Assembly (NCBI GenBank): GCA_003695675.1
Contig: RFIA01000243.1
Coordinates: 1 to 34,250 of the forward strand
DNA length: 34,250 nt
Reading direction: 5' to 3'
DNA from: Chloroflexota bacterium
Lineage (GTDB): Bacteria > Chloroflexota > Anaerolineae > Aggregatilineales > Phototrophicaceae
Below are positions 1-6,424 of the stretch, one piece after another (the stretch's first letter is position 1; each line of letters begins with the position of its first letter). The notes under the pieces are model-generated. The model was not told where the DNA came from, made no database searches, and was given only the letters and a program-made list of their open reading frames with translations. A program made the translations under genes and the position numbers.

Positions 1-306
1 GGCAAAGCTGCGTTCTTCGCAAGTACGTTGATTCAGGATGCGGTCATTCGCCAGTATGAGGTGATTGGCGAGATAGCAAAGCGATTGTCGGCCAGCAATC
101 TGTTGGCGCAATCCGATGTCGATTGGAAGACACTCATCAACTTTCGGGATTTTCTCGCACACAATTACGACCGGGTGGATTTAGAGATTGTTTGGCGGGC
201 TATCGAGAAGCTGCCGGAATTACGCGCCGCCGTCGAAGTGCTGCTCAACAACTTGCCACCGGATGAAAATATGAGTGAAGTAAATAGTGATGAGCGAAAC
301 GACTAA
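1..306 (+). CDS. hepT: HepT-like HEPN toxin, 5'-truncated by the window edge
   Basis: The frame is open from base 1 (G-K-A-A-F-F-A-S...) and joins a TTG at 28 without a stop, so the true start lies upstream. The visible part carries the HEPN signature RX4HXY (R-DFLA-H-N-Y, encoded about 157-180). The preceding pattern (tqDAVIRqyEVIGEIAKRL) is typical of HepT/DUF86 proteins. HepT is an RNase-type toxin that its MNT partner neutralises by AMPylating the Tyr of this motif. The stop overlaps the start of the downstream mntA by 17 bases. Sequence and length match the second HepT at 598-942, so the two are paralogues. Whether its own antitoxin is the downstream MntA or one upstream of the window cannot be seen. 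Confidence 0.85.
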   Translation, partial: GKAAFFASTLIQDAVIRQYEVIGEIAKRLSASNLLAQSDVDWKTLINFRDFLAHNYDRVDLEIVWRAIEKLPELRAAVEVLLNNLPPDENMSEVNSDERND

Positions 307-601
307 CCCCCCCCCGACATTAGCAGAATTACGTGCCCGCCGCGACGAAATTATTGCATTGGCGAAACGTTACGGCGCGACGAATGTGCGCGTCTTCGGC
401 AGCGTCGCCCGCGGTGATGCTACGTCCGAAAGCGATGTCGATTTGCTCGTCGATTTTCGTGAGGGCACATCGCTATGGGATGTTGTTGGGTTGTGGTTGG
501 ATTTGAAAGCGTTGCTTGGCTGTGAGGTCAATCTTGTCGGTGATGATGACCGCGATACCCGTTTTCGCAGGCGCATAAAAAATGATCTGATTGCATTATG
601 A
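290..601 (+). CDS. mntA: MntA-like minimal nucleotidyltransferase antitoxin
   Basis: This is a protein of about 103 residues with the MNT signature GSX10DXD (GSVARGD...SDVDLLVDF, around residues 36-53), the catalytic core of minimal nucleotidyltransferases. The length is normal for the family. MntA antitoxins transfer AMP to the conserved Tyr of HepT. The ATG at 290 is preferred over an in-frame GTG just before it. It lies inside the end of the upstream hepT, and its stop (599-601) overlaps the ATG of the downstream hepT in an ATGA junction, so translation is probably coupled. One antitoxin between two HepT proteins could serve both. Confidence 0.88.
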   Translation: MSETTNPPPTLAELRARRDEIIALAKRYGATNVRVFGSVARGDATSESDVDLLVDFREGTSLWDVVGLWLDLKALLGCEVNLVGDDDRDTRFRRRIKNDLIAL

Positions 602-942
602 AGACGACACGCGATTATCTGCTGGATTTCTTAGATTACATCGCTAAGGTGGAGCAATTCACCCGTGAGGGGCGTGAGCGTTTTCTTACCGATGAGAAAA
701 CACAAATGGCGACCCTGCGTGGTTTTGAAGTCATTGGCGAAATTGCGAAGCGTTTGCCCGAATCCCTTTTGGAGCAGCAGCCGGAAATTGAGTGGAAGAA
801 AATCAAAGGATTCCGAGATTTTCTCGCTCATCATTATGAAGAGGTGCTGCCCGTGATTGTGTGGGAATCAGTTGAGAAACTGCCGGAGCTACGCGCCGCC
901 GTCGAAGCATTGCTGGCTAGTCTGCCGCTTGATGACGAATAA
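598..942 (+). CDS. hepT: HepT-like HEPN toxin, full length
   Basis: This 114-residue protein has the HEPN motif RX4HXY (R-DFLA-H-H-Y, about residues 73-80), which combines the RNase active-site Arg/His with the Tyr that MntA modifies. It begins in the ATGA overlap with mntA, the usual coupled arrangement. It resembles the truncated protein at the window start along its visible length (IGEIAKRL, FRDFLAH, EKLPELRAAVE). It ends 3 bp before the convergent uvrB stop, and no terminator lies between the two genes. Confidence 0.9.
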   Translation: MKTTRDYLLDFLDYIAKVEQFTREGRERFLTDEKTQMATLRGFEVIGEIAKRLPESLLEQQPEIEWKKIKGFRDFLAHHYEEVLPVIVWESVEKLPELRAAVEALLASLPLDDE

Positions 943-945
943 GCG

Positions 946-2961
946 CTAATCCAACAGCAATTCCCCCTCGAATTCGCGCCCGGCCATTGCGCCGCGTAGT
1001 TCAAAAACTTGATCGCGCAACGCTGCTGCTTTCTCAAATTCGAGCGCCTGCGCCGCTTTCTTCATCTCTTTCTCAAGCTCTTTGATGATGCGTGTGACCT
1101 CATCTTTCGGCAATTCGTGAATATCGACCTCGCTGAAGTCGGGGCGGTCGGTTTCGGCGGTCATGGCGCGGACGCGGTCGGTTAGGTCACGCACTTCTTT
1201 GACGATGCTCGCCGGTGTGATGTCATGTTCCTCATTGTATTGCTGCTGCACACTACGCCGCCGATTGGTCTCGTCAATCGCGTATTGCATCGAGTCGGTG
1301 ATGCGATTAGCATACATGATGACCTTGCCGTCGATATGCCGCGCGGCGCGTCCGGTAATTTGTACAAGGGCAGACTCCGAACGCAGGAAACCCTCTTTAT
1401 CGGCATCGAGAATTGCGACGAGCGAAACCTCCGGCAGGTCGATGCCCTCTCGTAGTAAGTTGATGCCGACGAGGACATCGTAGACACCGAGCCGTAAATC
1501 GCGCAAGATTTCGACGCGCTCAATCGTATCGATTTCCGCGTGCAGATATTGCGCCTTGATGCCCATTTCATTGATGTAACCGGCAAGTTCTTCGGCCATG
1601 TGCTGCGTCAATGTCGTCACGAGGACGCGCTGCTTATTCTTGACACGCAGCGCGATTTCTTGTAGCAGGTCATCGATTTGGCCTTCGATGGGACGCACCT
1701 CAATCACCGGGTCGAGGATTCCGGTTGGCCGGATGATTTGCTGCACAATCGCTTGGCTGACTTCATGCTCATACGGGCCAGGTGTCGCCGAGGTGTATAT
1801 CGTCTGCCCCATACGAGTCTCGAATTCTTCAAAATTGAGTGGGCGATTGTCGAGTGCGCTTGGCAAACGAAAACCGTAATCGACGAGTGCTTGTTTGCGC
1901 GATTGGTCGCCTTTGTACATGCCGCGTATTTGTGGGATGGTCATGTGACTTTCGTCGATGATGAGCAGATAATCGTCCGGGAAGTAATCGAGCAGCGTCC
2001 ATGGCGGGCTGCCCGCCGGTCGTTGGTCGAGATGGCGCGAGTAATTTTCAATGCCGGACGTGAAGCCAATTTCACGGATCAGCTCAATGTCATACCGGGT
2101 GCGTTGTTCAAGGCGTTGCGCCTCGACAAGCATATCTTTGCTTCTGAAGTAAGCGACCTGTTCTTCAAGCTCGGTTTCGATGTCGTGCAGTGCCTGACGT
2201 AGTTTGTCCTCATCGGTGACGAATTGCTTGGCCGGGAAGACCATGATGCTATCGTGTTCGGTCAATATTTCGCCGGTGAGTGGGTCAAACTCGGCGATGC
2301 GCTCAATTTCATCGCCGAATAAATAGACACGGTAGGCGGTTTCCAAATACGCCGGGGCAATTTCGAGTGTGTCACCGCGCGCACGAAAGGTGCCCCGCCG
2401 CAATTCCATATCGTTGCGTGAATATTGAATCGTGACGAGTTGGCGCAGAATCGTGTTGCGGCGGATGTTTTGGCCGACAGCGAGTTCAACCGTTGAACGT
2501 CCCCATGCTTCAGGATTGCCGATACCGTAAATGCACGAAACGGACGCCACAATCAACACATCGCGCCGTGTGAAGAGTGATGCTGTTGCTGCGAGTCGCA
2601 AGCGGTCAATCGTCTCGTTGATGTCGGTTTCTTTTTCAATATACAAGTCACGTTGTGGAACGTAGGCTTCGGGCTGATAATAATCGTAATAACTGACGAA
2701 ATATTCAACGGCGTTACGCGGGAAGAATTCTTTAAACTCGGCGTAAAGTTGCGCTGCAAGTGTTTTGTTGTGCGCCATGACGAGTGTCGGACGTTGTACT
2801 TGCTCGATCACTTTCGCTACCGAATAGGTTTTCCCGGTACCTGTCGCGCCGAGCAGTGTCTGATGTTTGTATCCCTTTTTGATTCCCGCGACGAGTCCGG
2901 CGATGGCGGTGGGTTGGTCGCCGGTTGGTTGAAAGTCTGAGACAACTTGGAATTCGGGCAT
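946..2961 (-). CDS. uvrB: UvrABC excinuclease subunit B
   Basis: This 671-residue UvrB is the helicase-like damage-verification subunit of nucleotide excision repair. It is loaded by UvrA and then recruits UvrC. Visible features are Walker A GATGTGKT (residues 38-45), the beta-hairpin region ([11 protein letters not shown], about 90-100), the DESH box, the TSATPG segment of motif III, conserved helicase motifs through the second RecA domain (ITGRAARH), and a C-terminal UVR motif ([21 protein letters not shown]) that binds UvrC. Length is normal. The ATG at 2961 is preceded by an AGGA-type ribosome site. Upstream lie a TATAAT -10 box and a perfect GAAC-N4-GTTC palindrome, so LexA control is likely. 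It converges on hepT with 3 bp between stops. Confidence 0.98.
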   Translation of the reverse strand: MPEFQVVSDFQPTGDQPTAIAGLVAGIKKGYKHQTLLGATGTGKTYSVAKVIEQVQRPTLVMAHNKTLAAQLYAEFKEFFPRNAVEYFVSYYDYYQPEAYVPQRDLYIEKETDINETIDRLRLAATASLFTRRDVLIVASVSCIYGIGNPEAWGRSTVELAVGQNIRRNTILRQLVTIQYSRNDMELRRGTFRARGDTLEIAPAYLETAYRVYLFGDEIERIAEFDPLTGEILTEHDSIMVFPAKQFVTDEDKLRQALHDIETELEEQVAYFRSKDMLVEAQRLEQRTRYDIELIREIGFTSGIENYSRHLDQRPAGSPPWTLLDYFPDDYLLIIDESHMTIPQIRGMYKGDQSRKQALVDYGFRLPSALDNRPLNFEEFETRMGQTIYTSATPGPYEHEVSQAIVQQIIRPTGILDPVIEVRPIEGQIDDLLQEIALRVKNKQRVLVTTLTQHMAEELAGYINEMGIKAQYLHAEIDTIERVEILRDLRLGVYDVLVGINLLREGIDLPEVSLVAILDADKEGFLRSESALVQITGRAARHIDGKVIMYANRITDSMQYAIDETNRRRSVQQQYNEEHDITPASIVKEVRDLTDRVRAMTAETDRPDFSEVDIHELPKDEVTRIIKELEKEMKKAAQALEFEKAAALRDQVFELRGAMAGREFEGELLLD

Positions 2962-2981
2962 AGAGGTATCCTATCGCTTCA

Positions 2982-2993
2982 GAACGGACGTTC
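2982..2993 (-). promoter_or_regulatory. Probable LexA (DinR/Cheo-type) SOS operator of uvrB
   Basis: GAACGGACGTTC is a perfect match to the Gram-positive SOS-box core GAAC-N4-GTTC. It lies 20-32 bases before the uvrB ATG and just downstream of the -10 box at 3003-3008. A repressor bound here would overlap the transcription start. uvrB is a classical SOS gene, which supports the reading. That this organism's LexA uses this motif is inferred. Confidence 0.75.
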
Positions 2994-3002
2994 GGATTGA
3001 TG

Positions 3003-3008
3003 ATTATA
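3003..3008 (-). promoter_or_regulatory. -10 element of the uvrB promoter
   Basis: On the minus strand this reads TATAAT, a perfect -10 box. The hexamer 17 bp upstream is poor (CTGAAT). The predicted start, near 2996, abuts the SOS operator. Confidence 0.5.
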
Positions 3009-3074
3009 GCGGATGTTGCTCAGAAATTCAGCGCCGGATTTTCCCAAAATGCTTAAGCGTGAATGAAGTCAGTG

Positions 3075-3103
3075 TTGACAGCTATTCGCCACTTTGCTAT
3101 CAT
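3075..3103 (+). promoter_or_regulatory. Promoter of the tRNA operon
   Basis: TTGACA (3075-3080), a 17-bp spacer and TATCAT (3098-3103) lie 27 bases before the first tRNA. Both boxes are close to sigma-70 consensus. Confidence 0.75.
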
Positions 3104-3129
3104 AATCCACGCTTAACAAAAGCATACAT

Positions 3130-3201
<72 letters not shown>

Positions 3202-3207
3202 CTCAAC

Positions 3208-3238
3208 AAAGAGGCATCATTAATAACGGTGTCTCTTT
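3208..3238 (+). other. Hairpin between the two tRNA genes
   Basis: AAAGAGGCA (3208-3216) pairs with TGTCTCTTT (3230-3238) over 9 bp with one G.T, around a 13-nt loop. No T-run follows, so it is more likely a processing or spacer structure than a terminator. Confidence 0.5.
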
Positions 3239-3245
3239 AGGTTAC

Positions 3246-3320
3246 GGCGACGTAGCTCAGTTGGTTAGCAGCGAGGGACTCATAAGCCCTAGGTCGTTGG
3301 TTCGAATCCAACCGTCGCCA
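3246..3320 (+). tRNA. tRNA-Met (CAT), probably elongator
   Basis: The seven-pair acceptor stem GGCGACG/CGTCGCC is perfect, as is the T stem GTTGG/CCAAC with loop TTCGAAT. The anticodon is CAT at 3281-3283. The 5' half (GGCGACGTAGCTCAGTTGG) resembles bacterial elongator tRNA-Met. Two oddities are visible: a C.C opposition at the end of the D stem and an A.G opposition at the top of the anticodon stem. A CAU anticodon is also used by the lysidine-modified tRNA-Ile2, which I cannot formally exclude. CCA is not encoded (CAG follows). Confidence 0.85.
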
Positions 3321-3331
3321 CAGATAAATGT

Positions 3332-3361
3332 AAAGACTCTGTTAAGTACAGGGTCTTTTTT
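3332..3361 (+). terminator. Rho-independent terminator of the tRNA operon
   Basis: An 11-bp stem (AAAGACTCTGT / ACAGGGTCTTT, one T.G pair) with a 5-nt loop is followed directly by a T tract ending at 3361. Confidence 0.9.
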
Positions 3362-3363
3362 GC

Positions 3364-3392
3364 TTGACTCGATATGAACCATCGACTAAACT
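3364..3392 (+). promoter_or_regulatory. Promoter of the two HTH genes
   Basis: TTGACT (3364-3369), a 17-bp spacer and TAAACT (3387-3392) lie immediately after the tRNA terminator. The predicted start near 3399 falls after an in-frame ATG at 3374, which argues for the ATG at 3422 as the real start. Confidence 0.6.
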
Positions 3393-3421
3393 TTACACAT
3401 AAATATTCTGAAGGTTTTGTT

Positions 3422-4090
3422 ATGAAAAAACGACAATTGCGAAATCGAGTGCGAGAATTGAGGCGACAGGGTTTATCCATCAGCGAAATCGTTCGCCTTA
3501 CAAATACATCGTTACACACCGTTAAACACTGGGTTCGAGATATTGTGATTTCTGAAGAAGTGCTGCAAAATTCGCCACACGGCAAACGGTATCGCGCACA
3601 AATCGCCGCAGCACATGTAAGTCGTGTGAAACACCGTGAATTGCGACGACATTACCAAGAAGAAGGGCGAATCAAGGCACGCGAGGGTAATCCCTTGCAC
3701 TTAAAGGGTTGCATGTTGTATTGGGCAGAAGGGGGCAAATATCGTAACCAGATTATGTTTGCGAATTCTGATCCCAATATGATGTTGCTTTTCATACATT
3801 TTCTACGTGAGGAACTCACTGTTGGCGATAATGATATGATTGTGAATATTCATGCTCACACAACAAACTTTGATGAAATCCAACGGATTGAAGCTTATTG
3901 GTTGAATTTGTTGAGTCTTCCTGTCTCATGTTTGGGAAAGACGAGTCATAAGAAAGGAAGTAAATCACGCAATAATCGTCTCGAATATGGCATTTGCAGA
4001 TTGGAGATACACAATACTCAATTGATTCAGCATATCTACGGCGCAATTCAGGAATATGTTGGTTTTGAGAATCCGGATTGGTTGGGTTGA
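3422..4090 (+). CDS. HTH-domain protein, uncharacterised YWAEG/NSDP family (copy 1)
   Basis: This is a protein of about 222 residues. Residues 1-40 form a resolvase/homeodomain-like helix-turn-helix (RELRRQGLSISEIVRLTNTSLHTVKHWVRDI). A basic linker follows, then a C-terminal domain with HLKGCMLYWAEG, NSDPNMM and YWLNLL patterns. The YWAEG...NSDP block is reminiscent of a degenerate LAGLIDADG or WhiA-like fold, with the Glu at the acidic position. That is an inference and no function is assigned. The ATG at 3422 is chosen over 3374 because GAAGGT sits 10 bases upstream, the paralogue starts at the same point, and a promoter covers 3364-3392. The gene downstream is a paralogue 2 bp away. Confidence 0.8.
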   Translation: MKKRQLRNRVRELRRQGLSISEIVRLTNTSLHTVKHWVRDIVISEEVLQNSPHGKRYRAQIAAAHVSRVKHRELRRHYQEEGRIKAREGNPLHLKGCMLYWAEGGKYRNQIMFANSDPNMMLLFIHFLREELTVGDNDMIVNIHAHTTNFDEIQRIEAYWLNLLSLPVSCLGKTSHKKGSKSRNNRLEYGICRLEIHNTQLIQHIYGAIQEYVGFENPDWLG

Positions 4091-4092
4091 TT

Positions 4093-4758
4093 ATGGCAAA
4101 ATATGAATTGCAAAAAGAAGCGCGGCAGTTGCGAACACAAGGATACTCTGTTCGTGATATTGCGAAAATGCTGAAGATCTCAAAAAGTTCGGTCAGTTTG
4201 TGGGTGCGTGATATTGAACTCAACGACGAACAAAAAGCGCGGCTCAAAGCACGTCACGGTAGTACCAGCCTACTTGCATCAAAAGCCAATCAGGAGAAGC
4301 ATCGAAAGTTGCGTGCAGCTTACCAAATGGCGGGGCGAGAGAAAGCACGCGAGAATGATTTATTGCATTTAGCCGGTTGTATGTTGTATTGGGCGGAAGG
4401 CGCGAATGCACGCAACAAAGTTCACTTCGTCAATTCTGATCCGAATATGGTGGCATTTTTTATGCGTTTCTTGCGTGACGCCATGAATATAGAGGATGAT
4501 GCCGTTGCCATATATATTCATTGCCATACCCATCATCCTGAAGAAATTAGGCGTATTGAATTTTACTGGCTAGAGTTGCTCGATTTGCCGGAGACTTGTT
4601 TACGCAAAACTTATGTTAAAGAAGGTAGCGAGTCGCGGCACAATCGATTGGTCAATGGCGTATGCACAATCAATATCAGTAGCACCGAACTCGTGCAGCG
4701 CATTTATGGCGCGATTCAGGAATATGCTGGTTTCGAGAACCCGGCTTGGTTGGATTGA
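4093..4758 (+). CDS. HTH-domain protein, uncharacterised YWAEG/NSDP family (copy 2)
   Basis: This 221-residue protein is collinear with copy 1 and roughly half identical by eye. It shares the N-terminal HTH (QLRTQGYSVRDIAKMLKISKSSVSLWVRDI), GCMLYWAEG, NSDPNM and a C-terminal YGAIQEYAGFENPAWLD block. The ATG at 4093 follows the copy 1 stop by 2 bp, so the genes are probably co-translated. They look like a tandem duplication that has diverged. The stop abuts the convergent lysA stop with no intergenic base. The role is unknown; regulator and nuclease-derived DNA binder are both possible. Confidence 0.8.
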   Translation: MAKYELQKEARQLRTQGYSVRDIAKMLKISKSSVSLWVRDIELNDEQKARLKARHGSTSLLASKANQEKHRKLRAAYQMAGREKARENDLLHLAGCMLYWAEGANARNKVHFVNSDPNMVAFFMRFLRDAMNIEDDAVAIYIHCHTHHPEEIRRIEFYWLELLDLPETCLRKTYVKEGSESRHNRLVNGVCTINISSTELVQRIYGAIQEYAGFENPAWLD

Positions 4759-6015
4759 TTATCGTTCCCCGCGCAACAAGTCATCCCATGTTTCGCGTTG
4801 ACGGATAATTTGCCACGACTCGCCGTCGGGATTGACGGCGGCTTCTGCCGGACGGGGACGGGCATTGTAATTGCTCGCCATGACGGCGCCATACGCGCCT
4901 GTTGTAAGAATGGCGAGGTGGTCACCGGGTTGGAGTGTGTTGGGGAGTCTCGCTTGTCCGAGTACATCGGCGGTTTCACAGACGGGGCCTGCGATGGTGG
5001 CGGGCACGGATGTCGGGCGACTCGCCGAGTCGCCCCTACGAATGATGGGTATAATGGTATGCTTGGCTTGATACAACGCCGGGCGGATGAGTTCGGTCAT
5101 GCTGGCATCGGTGATGTAGAAGGTTTGCCCGGCTTGCTGCTGCTTGACATATAGAATCGTCGTCACGAGTATCCCCGCGTCGGCGATGACGGAGCGTCCC
5201 GGTTCGAGTAGAACGGTGTAATCTTTCAGCAGGGGCGTCAGTGTTTCGGCAAATGCAGCGACATTCGGCAGCGGGTCATCTTCTGTATATGCGACCGGCA
5301 GCCCACCGCCGATGTTGACTGTGCGCATGTTGGGATAGGGCGCAATCAAATCGAGCGCAATTTTGAGCGCTCTTGTTGTGGCTTCGGTGTCGTGCAATTG
5401 ACTGCCGATATGCACATGAATGCCTTCAAAGCGTAAATAAGGATATTGTTCCTGTTGCGACAAAATCTCGCTGATAATCGCTGCCGTCAACCCGAATTTC
5501 GCGCCGCCGTGCCCAGTCGCGATATAGGGGTGTGTGTTGGCCGCTACCTTTGGGTTGAGACGCAACGCGACTCGTGCGGGTGATATGTTTCGTTCTGCGG
5601 CGATTTGATTGAGCATGTCGCACTCAGCAACATTCTCGATATTAAACCAACCGACACCTTGCTCAACTGCATAACGCAATTCATCCGGGGATTTGCCGAC
5701 CCCGGCGAAAACAATATCGTCTGCTCGCGCACCGGCCTTGAGCGCGCGATAAATCTCGCCACCACTCACGGCATCAATTCCTGCACCGGCCTCAATCAAT
5801 GTGCGCAGAATCGCCAGATTGGCATTGGCTTTAGCACTGTAATGAATGTGTGCGTCAAGATGTCCGAAAGCGTCTCGAATGCGTTGTAGATTATGTAAGG
5901 CACGAGGCAGACTGTAAAGATAAACAGGCGTCCCGATTTGTTGGATGATGTCTGTCACCGGAACAGCATCAATATGCAGCGTGTCGTTGTGATAACGAAT
6001 CGAGTCGTTGAGCAT
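4759..6015 (-). CDS. lysA: Diaminopimelate decarboxylase
   Basis: This 418-residue fold-type III PLP decarboxylase catalyses the last step of lysine synthesis (meso-DAP to lysine). The PLP lysine is K62 in HYSAKANAN. Other visible motifs are the HIGSQ segment, the phosphate-binding Gly run (NIGGGLP), EPGRS, the catalytic Cys in GPVCETAD and the C-terminal GAYG...SNYN. Length is normal except for a longer loop before GPVCETAD. That loop is encoded by a perfect palindrome (5015-5035) and reads roughly RRGDSASRP (residues about 326-335). The gene stands alone on the minus strand. A possible alternative within the family is a related ornithine/arginine decarboxylase, but CESAD-like and GAYG motifs favour LysA. 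Confidence 0.95.
   Translation of the reverse strand: MLNDSIRYHNDTLHIDAVPVTDIIQQIGTPVYLYSLPRALHNLQRIRDAFGHLDAHIHYSAKANANLAILRTLIEAGAGIDAVSGGEIYRALKAGARADDIVFAGVGKSPDELRYAVEQGVGWFNIENVAECDMLNQIAAERNISPARVALRLNPKVAANTHPYIATGHGGAKFGLTAAIISEILSQQEQYPYLRFEGIHVHIGSQLHDTEATTRALKIALDLIAPYPNMRTVNIGGGLPVAYTEDDPLPNVAAFAETLTPLLKDYTVLLEPGRSVIADAGILVTTILYVKQQQAGQTFYITDASMTELIRPALYQAKHTIIPIIRRGDSASRPTSVPATIAGPVCETADVLGQARLPNTLQPGDHLAILTTGAYGAVMASNYNARPRPAEAAVNPDGESWQIIRQRETWDDLLRGER
5015..5035. repeat. Palindromic repeat inserted in lysA coding sequence
   Basis: The arms GGGCGACTCG (5015-5024) and CGAGTCGCCC (5026-5035) are perfect inverted repeats around one base, flanked by CTACG. It looks like a dispersed intergenic palindrome of the GTAGGGGCGA... 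type that I recall from related genomes. Here it is read in frame as part of LysA, adding a surface-loop-like segment. Copy number in this genome is not testable from the window. Confidence 0.7.
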
Positions 6016-6179
6016 AGACTTTGTCGTCTGATTTGTGTGCGATATGGTTAAACGGCCTCAGTGTACGAGAGAAATCCGCAGGCGATAAGTGAGAATTGCC
6101 ACAACTTCGCTGATCGAATTTCGTAAAAGCATACATAACTACTCAGCAGATCAGCGTGAATCGACCGAATTGAAAAGAA

Positions 6180-6261
6180 GTTGAACCGCCAAGACGCAAG
6201 GGGTGCTAAGATTTTTATGAAATTCTTTGCGTCTTCGCTTCTTTGCGCCTTTGCGTTGAAC
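6180..6261. repeat. Degenerate inverted repeat (MITE/REP-like) in the lysA-dynamin gap
   Basis: The left end GTTGAACCGCCAAGACGCAA and the right end, which on the opposite strand reads GTTCAACGCAAAGGCGCAAA, are imperfect inverted copies about 40 bases long. This type of dispersed 'AACCGC(C/A)AAGACGC' palindrome is common between genes in several phyla. The rest of 6016-6358 shows no gene. A promoter for the next operon lies at 6359-6388. Confidence 0.6.
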
Positions 6262-6358
6262 TTTTTGCTTTTCCTCTCGCAAATACACGACTTGAGGAGT
6301 TACAAGCAGACGTAATATAAACTATTTTGCGGTAAGCTATGAGAACAGCGCGATGGGA

Positions 6359-6388
6359 TTGACGTGTATTCGTCGTGTCTGATATGAT
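6359..6388 (+). promoter_or_regulatory. Promoter of the dynamin-like operon
   Basis: TTGACG (6359-6364), an 18-bp spacer and TATGAT (6383-6388) give a predicted start near 6395 and a leader of about 30 bases. A GAGGAAGGG ribosome site lies before the TTG start at 6425. Confidence 0.6.
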
Positions 6389-6424
6389 TCTTCGCTGCCG
6401 ATTGTATGAGGAAGGGTGAAGACG

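Noticed and set aside
1678-2202. Plus-strand open frame of 174 codons opposite uvrB
   Set aside because: uvrB is unambiguous across the same bases, and the opposite frame has no start context or recognisable domain.
3202-3245. Terminator between the two tRNA genes
   Set aside because: The 9-bp hairpin is not followed by a T-run and the second tRNA has no promoter of its own that I can see.
3374-3421. Longer N terminus of the first HTH protein from ATG 3374
   Set aside because: It lies within a good promoter (3364-3392), lacks a ribosome site, and the paralogue has no such extension.
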